Part shown: positions 35,098 through 44,656 of the stretch, one piece after another
Numbering within the stretch: position 1 is the stretch's first letter
How the letters are laid out: every line of letters starts with the position of its first letter
Origin: Anderseniella sp963700735
Lineage (GTDB): Bacteria; Pseudomonadota; Alphaproteobacteria; Rhizobiales; Aestuariivirgaceae
Reading direction: 5' to 3'
DNA: 64,000 nucleotides
Assembly: GCA_963700735.1 (NCBI GenBank)
Contig: CAVOYR010000005.1
Coordinates: forward strand, 682,001-746,000
Made by a program: the position numbers and the translations under genes
The notes under the pieces: generated by a model
Database searches by the model: none
The model's input: the letters and a program-made list of their open reading frames with translations, nothing else
What the model was told of the DNA's origin: nothing

Positions 35098-36090
35098 TCA
35101 GTTCGACGTCGCCATCAGGATGACGGACGCAGCGATCACGTCGTCCACGCTGCAGCCGCGCGAGAGGTCGCACACGGGCTTGCTGAACCCCTGGAAGAAC
35201 GGGCCGATCGCATCGGCGTTGGCCATGTATTGCACCAGCTTGTAGCCGATGTTTCCGGCGTTCAGGTCCGGGAAGATCAGCACGTTGGCATCGCCTGCCA
35301 CACCTCCACCGTCCTTCACCTTGCGCGCGGCGACGTCCGGCACGAGGGCTGAATCCACCTGCAACTCGCCATCGATCAACAGGGTTGGCGCACGCTGTTT
35401 CACCAGCTCAAGCGCTGCGGTGACCTTGGTCACCGAGGCGTGCGACGCACTGCCCTTGGTCGAGAATGACAGCATCGCGCCCCTGGCCGGTTCCTCCAGC
35501 AGGCGGGCCGCCGTAGCCATCGTGGCGAGGGCGATGTCAGCCAGGTCCTCCGCCGTCGGGTCGATGTTGACGGCGCAGTCGGCGAAGATGAAATCCTTGC
35601 GGCCAAGGCCCCGGTGGTTCGGCACCGACATCAGGAAGTAGCTCGACAGCCGGCTGGTGTCGGGCGACAGCCCCACGGTGCGCAATCCGGCCGAGATGAC
35701 CTTCGCGGTCTGGGCCACCGCACCGGCAATCATCGCGTCGGCCTGCCCGTGGCACACCATGGCACCGCCGAAGTTGAGCGGGTCGGACGCCAGTTCGTCA
35801 AGCCGCGCGGGGTCGAGGTTGGGCTTGCGGTCGAGCAGCAGTTGCCGTGCATCCACGCGCAACGCCGAGGTGGCGGGATCGACGATCTCGCAGCCTTCGA
35901 GCGATGCGCCAACCGCGCTTGCAGCAGCCCTGACGGCGGCCTCATTGCCCAGCAGGATTGGCCGGGCAAGCCCCTCGCCGACGAGCCGGGCCGCGGCGAG
36001 CAGGATGCGCGGATCGGTTCCCTCGGGGAAAACGATACGGCCATTTCGTGTGCGGGCACGGGCGGCGAACGGTTGAACAATGGCGTGCAA
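35098..36090 (-). CDS. pta: Phosphate acetyltransferase
   Basis: 330 residues from TTG 36090, which has CAGGGA upstream; a TTG at 36123 is also in frame. It is a Pta of the short, single-domain type (IVFPEGTDPRILLAAARL, then FPDLNAGNIGYKL and SKPVCDLSRGC). It converts acetyl phosphate and CoA to acetyl-CoA. Its place next to xsc and the exporter suits the sulfonate route, in which Xsc makes acetyl phosphate. It is on the opposite strand, so it has its own promoter. No acetate kinase is present nearby. Confidence 0.94.
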   Translation of the reverse strand: MHAIVQPFAARARTRNGRIVFPEGTDPRILLAAARLVGEGLARPILLGNEAAVRAAASAVGASLEGCEIVDPATSALRVDARQLLLDRKPNLDPARLDELASDPLNFGGAMVCHGQADAMIAGAVAQTAKVISAGLRTVGLSPDTSRLSSYFLMSVPNHRGLGRKDFIFADCAVNIDPTAEDLADIALATMATAARLLEEPARGAMLSFSTKGSASHASVTKVTAALELVKQRAPTLLIDGELQVDSALVPDVAARKVKDGGGVAGDANVLIFPDLNAGNIGYKLVQYMANADAIGPFFQGFSKPVCDLSRGCSVDDVIAASVILMATSN

Positions 36091-36347
36091 GAGCGTTAGT
36101 CCCTGAGAGAAAACCTGCGGCAAACGTTACATCCGGGGGCCATTCAAGCGGCTAACGCTGATGCCTCGCAAGCACCAGTTTTGTGCATTGCAGCAACCAG
36201 CGCAACAGGAGAATTCCCGCGCAAGCCGTTCCGCGCGTTAAGGAATTCGCCCGAATAATGCCGCATACACATCACATTGAGGTCGCGTTCAGTGGCAACA
36301 GTGTCAACCGTAGAGGGACGGCTTCGCCTTCGCAGGGAACCCTCATC

Positions 36348-37323
36348 ATGAACAGCGCCGATTACCCCCTCCTCGGCCCTGACGCGGAAAAGGACGTGGC
36401 CGAAGAGCCAACCGTTGCAGACGAAACGCCGCTTCAGGCAGACGAACTCCACGCCTGACAGTGGCACCATTGATACCAACGACATGCGCGATCCAGGCGT
36501 TGAGCCTGATCTGCCGCCGCTGCGCTTCAACCCGCATTCGGTTGGCAGGTTCAGCCCTGGCGACGAAGAGCTGGACGATGACACGCCCGTCATCCGGCGG
36601 ATTGCGCCGGAACGTCCCGCCATGCGCGCGCATCGTCATACACGGGAGCCTGAGCTTTGCACGCCACGCCTGTTTGCGGCGCAGATGCCGGTGGGCTTGC
36701 CCGGCGACGCTGACAACCACGTGGCCACCGTGCGGGCTCATCCGGCTGAACGGGCACCCGAGTGGTATGACAGCCGCAACAGCGGATGGAGCGGCAGCGA
36801 CAACGTGGACTTCTCGGTGGCTGCCATCCGCGCCAAGCGGATGCGCACACCTGCGGGCACGCACAGCCCGACCAGCATGGCCACAAAGGTCACGGTGATG
36901 AGCCTCGCCAGCGTCTGCCTGATCGCGGCGGGCGTGTCACTGGGACTGTACGGTGGCGACTTGCGTCCTCAGGTGGAAGACAAGCTTGCCGCTGCCGGCA
37001 ATGCCATCCAGCAGGCCTACAACCGGCTTGCAAGTGCGGCACACGACGGCCTTGAGCCGGGCACGGCAACGGCGCAAGCCAGCATGACCGGTGGCAGTGC
37101 TGCTGCAGCCCTGCCCGGTGGCCCGGACGCAACTCAGGCTGCTCCGGCAGGCAGTGGCCGCAAGTTGATCTACATGCGGTTGCCGGTGGAAAACGCCGAT
37201 GCAACGGACGCCCTTGCCCCGCCAGCCGAGCCTTCGCAAACCGCACAGGCAGCCACGCCGCTTGAAGCGCTGCTTGCGACCCCGGTGGACTTCAACGCGT
37301 TGCCAACCATCAAGGTTGACTGA
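36348..37323 (+). CDS. Single-span membrane protein of unknown function, apparent frameshift
   Basis: ATG 36348 (MNSADYPLLGPDAEKD), with AGGGAA upstream, runs 36 residues to TGA 36456-36458. The frame ending at 37323 continues seamlessly in style if the T at 36456 is skipped (DELHA to DSGTIDTNDM). The joined product is about 324 residues: an acidic disordered N terminus, one membrane helix at about residues 180-205 (VTVMSLASVCLIAAGVSLGL) and a Pro/Ala-rich outside tail. If unshifted, translation would have to start at ATG 36484 or similar. Not recognised. A terminator follows. Confidence 0.65.
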
Positions 37324-37355
37324 CTGCCAACCTACTGGTGACGACATCATGCAAG

Positions 37356-37383
37356 ACCCCGGCACCAGGTGTGCCGGGGTTTT
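37356..37383 (+). terminator. Terminator between convergent genes
   Basis: A perfect ACCCCGGCAC/GTGCCGGGGT stem with loop CAGGT and a TTT tail, 33 bases after the membrane-protein stop and five bases before the end of the transpeptidase gene; probably serves both. Confidence 0.8.
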
Positions 37384-37387
37384 AGCG

Positions 37388-39037
37388 TCATGAGGTTTGC
37401 TTGCCGAACAGCGCGTTGTAGAGCTTCTTGTCGCGCCCATAAATATCAGTGCGAAACTCGACTGAACCACCCTCGCCGCGCCACGCGGTTGCATAGACGA
37501 TGTGAACCGGTAGCTTGTTGGGCAGCTTCACGCGGGTTGTCTCACGGGTTTCGACAACCTGCTCCAGCCGGTCGATCGTCCAGCCCGGTACATCGCGCAG
37601 GAGCGTCTCGCCGAACTCCAGCGGCTTGTATACCCGGATGCAACCGTGGCTGAAGGCGCGTTGCGTCTTGCCGAACAGGTCACGCGAGGGGGTATCATGC
37701 AGGTAAATGGCATGCCGGTTCGGCAGCATGAACTTGATGATGCCCAAGGCATTCTTCGGGCCGGGCTTTTGCCGGATGGTGAACGGAAAGTCGCCCACCG
37801 AGTACTGGTTGAAGTTGACCGACGAGAACGGGATCTCCTTGCCACCGGCCAGAAGCTGGAAGTTCTCGCCCAGGTAAGTCGGGTTGGCCTGCAGCTTGGG
37901 CAGCATTTCCTTGGTGGCAATGGAATACGGCACTGTCCACGTCGGGTTGATCTCGACGTACTCCAGCTCGTCCGAAAAGATCGGCGTCTGGTGCTTGTCC
38001 TTGCCGACCATCACCGGCCGGACTTCCTTCAACTGGCCATACTCGTAGCGGTAAAGCTCGAACGCGGCGATATTGACCATCAGGTGCTTGTCGCCCATGT
38101 CGCGCGGCATGTGACGCCAGCGCTCCATGTTCACGATGATCTGGCGCACGCGCTCCTCCGCCGTGACGTTGAGCATCGACAACGAGTTTGGCCCGATCAC
38201 GCCATCGGGCGTCAGGCCGTTGCGCTTCTGGAACTGCTCGAAGGCGAGCACCAGGTCGTCGGCGTAGTGATTGGGGTCGGCCGGGGTGCGGCGCGAGATA
38301 TCGCCTGCCTTTTCCAGCCGGGCGCGCAACTGCGGCACACGCGAGTCGCTCATGCCGGGCTTGAGTACCTCGCCGCGGTCCATGGTGCCCCAGCCACCAT
38401 TGGCGGCAATCACGCGGTACTGGCGCAACAACGACTTGAGCGCCCTGTAGTGCGCGTTCTGCGGCTCGACGGTATCGAGGTAGTTCGACGGATTGTCCGC
38501 AGAGCCAACCCCCTGCAACATTGCCAGCAGGTCGATTTCGCGCGGCTTCTGGAAGTGGTCACGGTCGATCTTGCTCAGGATGACGCGGCCGGTGGCGAGG
38601 TCGCGAGCATAGCCCAGGAAGAACGCGGAATAAGCCAGCTCGGTGTATCCGGCCGCCAGTGCGTTTGACGGATCGATCTGGTCGCGCAGCGAGACGAGGT
38701 AGTCGACGGGATAATCGCCCGGACGCAGGCCATCGTCCTCGGCGAATTCAAGCCGCTGCACGAGTGGCGTCATGCGCCCGGTGCCAACCCAGAAGATGTC
38801 GCCGACATTGTCGATGTAGTGCTGCCTCATCACATCGCGGACGCGCTCAAGCTGAAGCGGCAGCCGGTCCTTGTGGTTGAGAATGCGGATGATGGCGTCG
38901 CGTGTCGCCGATGCATCCGGAGCGGCATTGCCCTTCGCAGCAAGAGCCGGCAACGACAGGCTGGAGCTTGTTGCCACAAGGGCAGCCGTTGCCAGGCTGG
39001 CGCGTGCAAAGGTGCGTCGGTTCAGGTCAAGGCGCAT
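37388..39037 (-). CDS. Tat-exported L,D-transpeptidase (YcbB/LdtD-like)
   Basis: 549 residues. The N terminus has a Tat signal (NRRTFARASLATAAL, then SLPALA). A peptidoglycan-binding-1 helical segment lies near residue 240-290, and the YkuD catalytic domain has SHGCIRVYK with the active cysteine at about residue 465. It should cross-link peptidoglycan in the periplasm or attach proteins to it. Full length and alone. Downstream of it a shared terminator separates it from the convergent gene. Confidence 0.93.
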   Translation of the reverse strand: MRLDLNRRTFARASLATAALVATSSSLSLPALAAKGNAAPDASATRDAIIRILNHKDRLPLQLERVRDVMRQHYIDNVGDIFWVGTGRMTPLVQRLEFAEDDGLRPGDYPVDYLVSLRDQIDPSNALAAGYTELAYSAFFLGYARDLATGRVILSKIDRDHFQKPREIDLLAMLQGVGSADNPSNYLDTVEPQNAHYRALKSLLRQYRVIAANGGWGTMDRGEVLKPGMSDSRVPQLRARLEKAGDISRRTPADPNHYADDLVLAFEQFQKRNGLTPDGVIGPNSLSMLNVTAEERVRQIIVNMERWRHMPRDMGDKHLMVNIAAFELYRYEYGQLKEVRPVMVGKDKHQTPIFSDELEYVEINPTWTVPYSIATKEMLPKLQANPTYLGENFQLLAGGKEIPFSSVNFNQYSVGDFPFTIRQKPGPKNALGIIKFMLPNRHAIYLHDTPSRDLFGKTQRAFSHGCIRVYKPLEFGETLLRDVPGWTIDRLEQVVETRETTRVKLPNKLPVHIVYATAWRGEGGSVEFRTDIYGRDKKLYNALFGKQTS

Positions 39038-39234
39038 GGTGTCAGTTCTCCCCGGTCGAGTGCCGAACCGCCAGGTCGTAACAGCGATTCACGTCATTCC
39101 TGCCAAAGTGTAGACAGCACACCGCCAAACATCAAATAACGTATCGGCAATTGTGGGCCATCCCTATACGTTTGGTTCATCCTGGGCTGCCTTCACCCAT
39201 TCTGCACTCGTCCAAAATGCGATATGGTGGCGCC

Positions 39235-39984
39235 ATGTACAGCGGTGCCGACATACAGTTTGATGTTCGATCTGCCCTGTCGGGCCTTCCCGGCCGCCAG
39301 CTCCAGGAGATGGCAGAGGCCGGGGCGACGGTGCGCGAAATGATGCGCATTTTGAAGAAGTCGGGGCAGAACATGGTCGGCCAGTGCCTGGCCAACCAGG
39401 GCACGTTCTACGAGCTTGATCACTACCCCAAGGGCGATGTCTACGACAGCGAAACGCACGCGCAGTTCTATTACCATGCCCACCGCCCGGACGCAGGCGA
39501 GCACGGTCACTTCCACACGTTCCTGCGGGCCGCCGGCATGCCAGCAGGCCTTGAGCCCGTGGCCTACCAGCATTCCTTGCGACGCCCGATGGGCAGGGAT
39601 GCGCTGACCCATTTCATTGCCATTTCGATGGACCGGCCCGGCTCGCCGATCGGATTGTTCACCACCAACCGCTGGGTGACGGACGAGACGTTCTATGCAG
39701 CCGAAGACGTGATTTCGCTGCTGGACCGGTTCAAGCTTGACCTCAGCTATCCGTGCCTTGCCACAAACCGCGCACTGACCAGCATGTTCGTGCTGTTCCG
39801 CCCGCAGATCGAGGCACTGCTCAGGGCGCGCGACCGGACCATGGCGCAATGGGCGCAGCAACACCCCGGCATCGACATTTACGAGGATCGCGAACTGGAA
39901 GTGACGTCACAGGTCGCCATCGACATCGGCGAGCAGATCAGCGCCATCGAGCAGGCACTGGCTGCGCGGTCCGCAGCAGCCTGA
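39235..39984 (+). CDS. DUF6969-family protein
   Basis: 249 residues from ATG 39235; an ATG six codons upstream is also possible and the ribosome-binding site is weak. It has a central block of His and aromatic residues (YYHAHRPDAGEHGHFHTF) followed by THFIAISMDRPGSPIGLFTTNRW, matching the DUF6969 family. No signal peptide or membrane helix. The conserved histidines suggest a metal site, perhaps an enzyme; the function is unknown. It is convergent with the glutamine-synthetase-like gene. Confidence 0.8.
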   Translation: MYSGADIQFDVRSALSGLPGRQLQEMAEAGATVREMMRILKKSGQNMVGQCLANQGTFYELDHYPKGDVYDSETHAQFYYHAHRPDAGEHGHFHTFLRAAGMPAGLEPVAYQHSLRRPMGRDALTHFIAISMDRPGSPIGLFTTNRWVTDETFYAAEDVISLLDRFKLDLSYPCLATNRALTSMFVLFRPQIEALLRARDRTMAQWAQQHPGIDIYEDRELEVTSQVAIDIGEQISAIEQALAARSAAA

Positions 39985-40015
39985 GGCGCCCCTCCCTGTT
40001 GTCCCGGCGCCGGTG

Positions 40016-41365
40016 TCAGACGTTGAGCAACAGGAACTCGCGTTCCCACGACGAGATCACCTTGCGATACTGGATCTGCTCTTCTTCCTTGACCGCCATG
40101 AAGGCCTCGACAAAGCGCTGCCCCAGCACCTGCTTCAGGGGCCGCGAGTAGTTCAGCTTCGACATGGCATCATCAAGGTTGATCGGCAGCGAGTGGGCGT
40201 AGCGATAGGCTGAGCCCTCGATGGGCTCCGACGCCTTGGACTGCTCCATCATGCCGAGGTAGCCGCAGGCCAGCGACGCCGCCAGGCACAGGTACGGATT
40301 GGCATCGGCACCCGGCACGCGGTTCTCTATCCGGGTGTTTTCAGGGTCGGACTTTGGCATGCGCAAGGGTGCCGTGCGGTTATCAATGCCCCAGTGTGTG
40401 TTGGTAGGCGCATCTGCCCCCGGCACCAGCCTGCGATAGGAGTTCACATTGGGCGCACAGAATGCGGTCGCTGCCGCCATGTAGCGCTGCAACCCGCCGA
40501 CATGCGCGAAGAACAGGCGCGACGGCTTGTTGCCACGGCCCCGGAAGATGTTGCGGCCGGTCTTCAGGTCCAGCACCGACTGGTGCAGGTGCATCGCCGA
40601 ACCGGGCTCGTCCTGGTGTGGCTTGGCCATGAACGTGGCATAGACGTCATGCTTCAGCGCCGCCTGGCGTACGATGCGCTTGAACAGGAACACCTGGTCG
40701 GCGAGATCGAGAGGATCGCCATGGTTGAAGTTGATCTCAAGCTGGGCCGGGCCGCTTTCGTGGCTGATGGTGTCCACATCCAGATCAGCGGCTTCGCAGT
40801 AGTCGTAGATGTCCTCGACGATGGGATCGAAGTCATTGGCGGCGTCGATGCCATAGGCCTGGCCCACCTTCTCCGCACGCCCACTGGAGCCGACGGGGGC
40901 TTCGAGCGGATAGTCGGCGTCGATATTTTTCTTGACCAGGTAAAACTCCAGTTCCGGTGCCACCACCGGCTTCCAGCCCTGGTCGGCATAAAGCTCCAGT
41001 ATGCGCTTGAGCACAAACCGCGGCGCGATATCAACCGGCTCTCCGTCAAGGTAGTACGCGTCGCATACAACCTGCGCCGTCGGGTTGGCGTGCCATGGCA
41101 CCGGCTTCAGCGTGGAGGGGTCAGGCGTCAGGTAGACATCGCCGGAGGCATCGGACACGGGCGAATCCTGCCACGAGTATTTGCCTGTCACGGTGAGGAT
41201 GAAGATGTCCTCGGGCAACCGCAGCGAGGTGTTGTTGACGCCGTTGATGAACTTCTTGACGGGCAGGATCTTGCCCCGGGGCGTACCGGCCATATCGGGT
41301 ACAAGGCATTCAATTTCGTCGATGTTGCGCTCTGCACACCAGTTGGCAAAAAACTCTGCTGACAT
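40016..41365 (-). CDS. Glutamine synthetase-family ligase (PuuA-like)
   Basis: 449 residues with the GS beta-grasp and catalytic domains: metal and ATP-site segments such as HESGPAQLEINF, FMAKPHQDEPGSAMHLHQS and ENRVPGADANPYL. It lacks the tyrosine adenylylation site region of housekeeping GlnA and is nearer gamma-glutamylpolyamine synthetase (PuuA), which joins glutamate to putrescine using ATP. The divergent neighbour is a second copy, and the oxidase that follows completes the first two Puu steps. 235 bases separate the divergent copies. Confidence 0.92.
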   Translation of the reverse strand: MSAEFFANWCAERNIDEIECLVPDMAGTPRGKILPVKKFINGVNNTSLRLPEDIFILTVTGKYSWQDSPVSDASGDVYLTPDPSTLKPVPWHANPTAQVVCDAYYLDGEPVDIAPRFVLKRILELYADQGWKPVVAPELEFYLVKKNIDADYPLEAPVGSSGRAEKVGQAYGIDAANDFDPIVEDIYDYCEAADLDVDTISHESGPAQLEINFNHGDPLDLADQVFLFKRIVRQAALKHDVYATFMAKPHQDEPGSAMHLHQSVLDLKTGRNIFRGRGNKPSRLFFAHVGGLQRYMAAATAFCAPNVNSYRRLVPGADAPTNTHWGIDNRTAPLRMPKSDPENTRIENRVPGADANPYLCLAASLACGYLGMMEQSKASEPIEGSAYRYAHSLPINLDDAMSKLNYSRPLKQVLGQRFVEAFMAVKEEEQIQYRKVISSWEREFLLLNV

Positions 41366-41599
41366 GAATCACCATCATTGCGGGGGGCGGCCTGACCGGC
41401 CTCGATGAGACCTTGGTGAGTCAGATCTGCTGGCAACGAACAGCATGATTGCGTGCGCAGGCAGCAGCCGCCTGTTCGCGCACTATAAGCCGATTGCTTG
41501 ACGAAAAAAAAGCCATGAACGAAGATGCAGTTCCTCTGGCACGTGCAACCGCTGAAACAGGCGTTGCCATCCCGCCCGGCTTCTTCTCCGAAGGCTAGC

Positions 41600-42991
41600 A
41601 TGACACCATCCCTTAAGTCTGACCGCGAGGCACACGAGTTCCTTGCCAAGAACCCCGATGTCGTGACCATCGACATGCTGATCCCCGACATGAACGGCGT
41701 ACTGCGGGGCAAGCAGATCAACCGCGAGTACCTGCCCCGGCTCTATACCGAAGGCGTACGCATGCCGGGTTCAAACTACCTGCTGGACTGGACCGGCCAG
41801 AACATCGAAACGCTGACCTACGGCACAACGGATGGCGATCCGGACTTCATGTGCTTTCCCGTCGAAGGCACGCTGAAGCGCATCGACTGGGCATTGCGGC
41901 CATCAGCGCAAGTGATCGCCTCGATGGAAGATGCAGACGGCAAGCCACACTTCGCCGACCCGCGCTACATCCTGTCGCGGGTGTTGAAGCGGTTCGACGA
42001 ACTCGGCCTGACGCCGGTGGTGGCCATCGAGTACGAGTTCTACCTGATCGACCAGGAGGCAGCGTCAAACGGCGAGATCAAGCCCGCGCGCGGGCGCGAG
42101 ACCGGCTGGCGGGCAAGCACCAACAGCGTGTACAGCATCGACGAACTGTATGATTTCGAGGCGATGCTGGACGAGATCCAGCAGGTGTGTGCCGAACAGG
42201 GCCTGCCAGCGGAAACCTTCGTCAAGGAATATGCAGCCGGCCAGTACGAGATCAACCTGCACCACTCCAGTGATGCCCTGAAGGCGTGTGACCAGGCGAT
42301 CATGCTGGAGCGCTGCATCAAGTCGGTGGCGCGCAAGCACGGGGTCATCGCCAGCTTCATGGCCAAGCCGTTCAGCGACCAGGCCGGGTGCGGGTTGCAC
42401 ATCCATTGCAGCCTGCTCGACGAGCATGGCAACAACGTGCTGACCGGACCAATGGATGAAACGGTGAAGCGGCCAATATCGGACACCATGCGCCATGCCA
42501 TGGGTGGGCTGCTGCAAACCATGCGCGAGGGCATGGCGATTTTTGCTCCCAATGCAAACTCATACCGGCGCCTGCGGCCAGGGTCCTACGCGCCGGTGCG
42601 GGGGCTGTGGGGTGGCGACAACCGCACCGTGCCGCTGCGCATACCCGGCGGCAGCGAGAAGGCCATCCGGATCGAGCACCGGGTGGCCGGTGCCGACGCC
42701 AACCCATACCTTGTCATGGCGACGGTGCTGGCCGGCATGCACTACGGCATTACCAACAAGCTGACCCCGCCACCGCCGGTCAGTGGCGACGGCTATTCGA
42801 GCGAACAGGGCATCGAGTTGCCGATCCGCTGGCCGGTTGCGCTGGCGGCGTTCGACGAAAGCAACTTCCTCGATGACTACCTGGGCGAGGCATGGTGCGA
42901 TGCTTTCCTGTCGGCCCGGCAATTCGAAGCCGAGCGGCATCACTTCACCATTCATCCGCTCGATTTCGAGTGGTACCTGAGGACTGCATGA
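41600..42991 (+). CDS. puuA: Glutamine synthetase-family ligase (PuuA-like), second copy
   Basis: 463 residues from ATG 41600 (MTPSLKSDREAHEF); an upstream ATG at 41525 is open but has no coding look. The GS motifs are QYEINLHHSSD, SFMAKPFSDQAGCGLHIH and EHRVAGADANPYLV. Differs clearly from the divergent copy, so it may take a different amine. Its stop overlaps the PuuB-like oxidase start (ATGA), tying it to the gamma-glutamyl-putrescine route. The symbol is given by context and overall similarity, not by a diagnostic residue. Confidence 0.88.
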   Translation: MTPSLKSDREAHEFLAKNPDVVTIDMLIPDMNGVLRGKQINREYLPRLYTEGVRMPGSNYLLDWTGQNIETLTYGTTDGDPDFMCFPVEGTLKRIDWALRPSAQVIASMEDADGKPHFADPRYILSRVLKRFDELGLTPVVAIEYEFYLIDQEAASNGEIKPARGRETGWRASTNSVYSIDELYDFEAMLDEIQQVCAEQGLPAETFVKEYAAGQYEINLHHSSDALKACDQAIMLERCIKSVARKHGVIASFMAKPFSDQAGCGLHIHCSLLDEHGNNVLTGPMDETVKRPISDTMRHAMGGLLQTMREGMAIFAPNANSYRRLRPGSYAPVRGLWGGDNRTVPLRIPGGSEKAIRIEHRVAGADANPYLVMATVLAGMHYGITNKLTPPPPVSGDGYSSEQGIELPIRWPVALAAFDESNFLDDYLGEAWCDAFLSARQFEAERHHFTIHPLDFEWYLRTA

Positions 42992-44274
42992 GCGACAGCA
43001 TCCTCGATGCAACGACCTGGTATCGCGCCACCGCCAACCGGCAGTTTGCGGCAAGCCCCGCCGAGGCACTGCCCGGACGGGTGGATGTGTGCATCATCGG
43101 GGCGGGCCTGACCGGGCTGTCAGCCGCGCTGGAACTGGCGAAGGCCGGGCGCAGCGTTGCCGTGTTTGATTCAGGCCCCGTGGGATGGGGGGCGTCCGGG
43201 CGAAACGGCGGGCAGGTTTGCACCGGTTTCTCGCCGGGCATGGAAGGCTTCGAAAGGCAGCTGGGCAAGGATGACGCCAGGCTGTGCTTTGACGTGGCGG
43301 AGGAAGGCAAGCGGCTGATCACCAGCCGCATCAGCGAGCATGGCATCGAGTGTGGCCTGACATGGGGCTACATCCACGCCGCGGCCCGGCCCAGCCACAT
43401 GGCCGGGCTTGCCGGGTACAAGGACGAACTGGAACGCTACGGCGTGACCGGTCTCACCATGCTGACGCAGGCTGAACTGCGCGAGAAGCTGGCCAGCGGC
43501 TCGTATCACGGGGGCTTGCGCGAAGAAAACGCCGGTCACCTGCACACACTCAACTACGTGCTGGGACTGGCAGATGCCGTCACCAGCCATGGCGGGCTGG
43601 TGTTCGAGAACCTGGCCGTGCAATCGGTCAGCGATGGCAGACCCGCCGTGGTGCGGCTGGCAGGCGGACGCAGCGTCTCGTGCGGGCAGGTCATCGTGGC
43701 GTGCAACGCCTATCTCGGCAACCTGGTGCCGGGGTTGAACCACCGTGTCATGCCGGTGGCGAGCTACGTGATAACAACGGAGGTGCTGGGCCAAGATCGC
43801 GCCACCGCGTTGATCCGCAACGACGAAGCCATCACCGACAGCAATTTCGTGGTCGATTACTTCCGCCGCACGGCTGACCACCGGCTGTTGTTCGGCGGCC
43901 GGTGCAGCTATTCCGGCATCCACCCGCGCGACCTTGCCGCAAACATGCTGCCGCGGCTGACCCGCATCTTTCCGCAACTGGCCGGGGTCAAGGCCGACTT
44001 CGCCTGGGGCGGGCACATCGGCATTACCTACAACCGCCTGCCGGATGTCGGTCGCGATGGGCACAGCATCTATTACGCGCACGGGTTCTCCGGTCAGGGT
44101 GTCGTGCTGTCGGGAAGCCTGGGCAAGATTCTCGCCGAGGCGATCATGGGCGACCAGGCCCGTTTCGACGTGTTTTCGCGCATCCGGCACATGGCCTTCC
44201 CGGGTGGACTGCTACGGCGGCCCGCACTGACCGCAGGCATGCTCTACTACCGGTTGCGGGACCTGCTGTCCTGA
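42988..44274 (+). CDS. puuB: FAD-dependent gamma-glutamylputrescine oxidase-like enzyme
   Basis: 428 residues from ATG 42988, which overlaps the ligase stop by four bases. A DAO-type flavoprotein: the FAD dinucleotide fold VCIIGAGLTGLSAALEL begins at about residue 30, followed by GWGASGRNGGQV and the C-terminal AHGFSGQGVVLSG. PuuB oxidises gamma-glutamylputrescine to the aldehyde with release of ammonia and peroxide. It forms a two-gene unit with the ligase, so this is the probable role here. Full length. Confidence 0.9.
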   Translation: MSDSILDATTWYRATANRQFAASPAEALPGRVDVCIIGAGLTGLSAALELAKAGRSVAVFDSGPVGWGASGRNGGQVCTGFSPGMEGFERQLGKDDARLCFDVAEEGKRLITSRISEHGIECGLTWGYIHAAARPSHMAGLAGYKDELERYGVTGLTMLTQAELREKLASGSYHGGLREENAGHLHTLNYVLGLADAVTSHGGLVFENLAVQSVSDGRPAVVRLAGGRSVSCGQVIVACNAYLGNLVPGLNHRVMPVASYVITTEVLGQDRATALIRNDEAITDSNFVVDYFRRTADHRLLFGGRCSYSGIHPRDLAANMLPRLTRIFPQLAGVKADFAWGGHIGITYNRLPDVGRDGHSIYYAHGFSGQGVVLSGSLGKILAEAIMGDQARFDVFSRIRHMAFPGGLLRRPALTAGMLYYRLRDLLS

Positions 44275-44470
44275 GAGAAGCCACTGACATATAACATTTT
44301 AAATACATTTTTGACCATCGCCTTCCGTGCGCGGACATGCACCGCTCGAATTAACATCCCGTTCATACCTATGACGGATTATGGCCCCCGAAGCCGCTTC
44401 CAAGGGGTTTGTTTTGGGCAGTGAAGTCGGGTTTCAGCTAGATCGAATGCAAGTGCTCCGGGAGAGACAA

Positions 44471-44647
44471 ATGCTGAAAGACCTTAATCGCCTGCTCTGC
44501 GATGAAGCCGGTGCAACCGCCATCGAATATGGACTGATCGCAGCCGCCACAGGCATGGCGCTCGTGGCCGTGATGCCAGGCCTGAACGACAACGTCGGCG
44601 CCAACATGGAAGCCGTGAAGGATGCGCTGATAACGGCGCGCGAGTAA
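44471..44647 (+). CDS. Flp-family type IVb pilin
   Basis: 58 residues from ATG 44471 behind GGAGAG. The prepilin peptidase site is clear: DEAGATAIEYGLIAAATG, where cleavage follows the glycine and the mature protein starts with the ATAIEYG hydrophobic segment. Flp pilins form Tad adhesion pili, but no tad/cpa gene is in the window, so it is an orphan copy. The 195-base gap upstream shows an AT-rich stretch near 44288-44310 that may hold its promoter. Confidence 0.88.
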   Translation: MLKDLNRLLCDEAGATAIEYGLIAAATGMALVAVMPGLNDNVGANMEAVKDALITARE

Positions 44648-44656
44648 CGGCTCCGG

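Noticed and set aside
20593..36500. Programmed +1 frameshifting as the explanation of all four split genes
   Set aside because: No common slippery sequence or stimulatory element is seen at the four sites; a shared sequencing error or decay is simpler.
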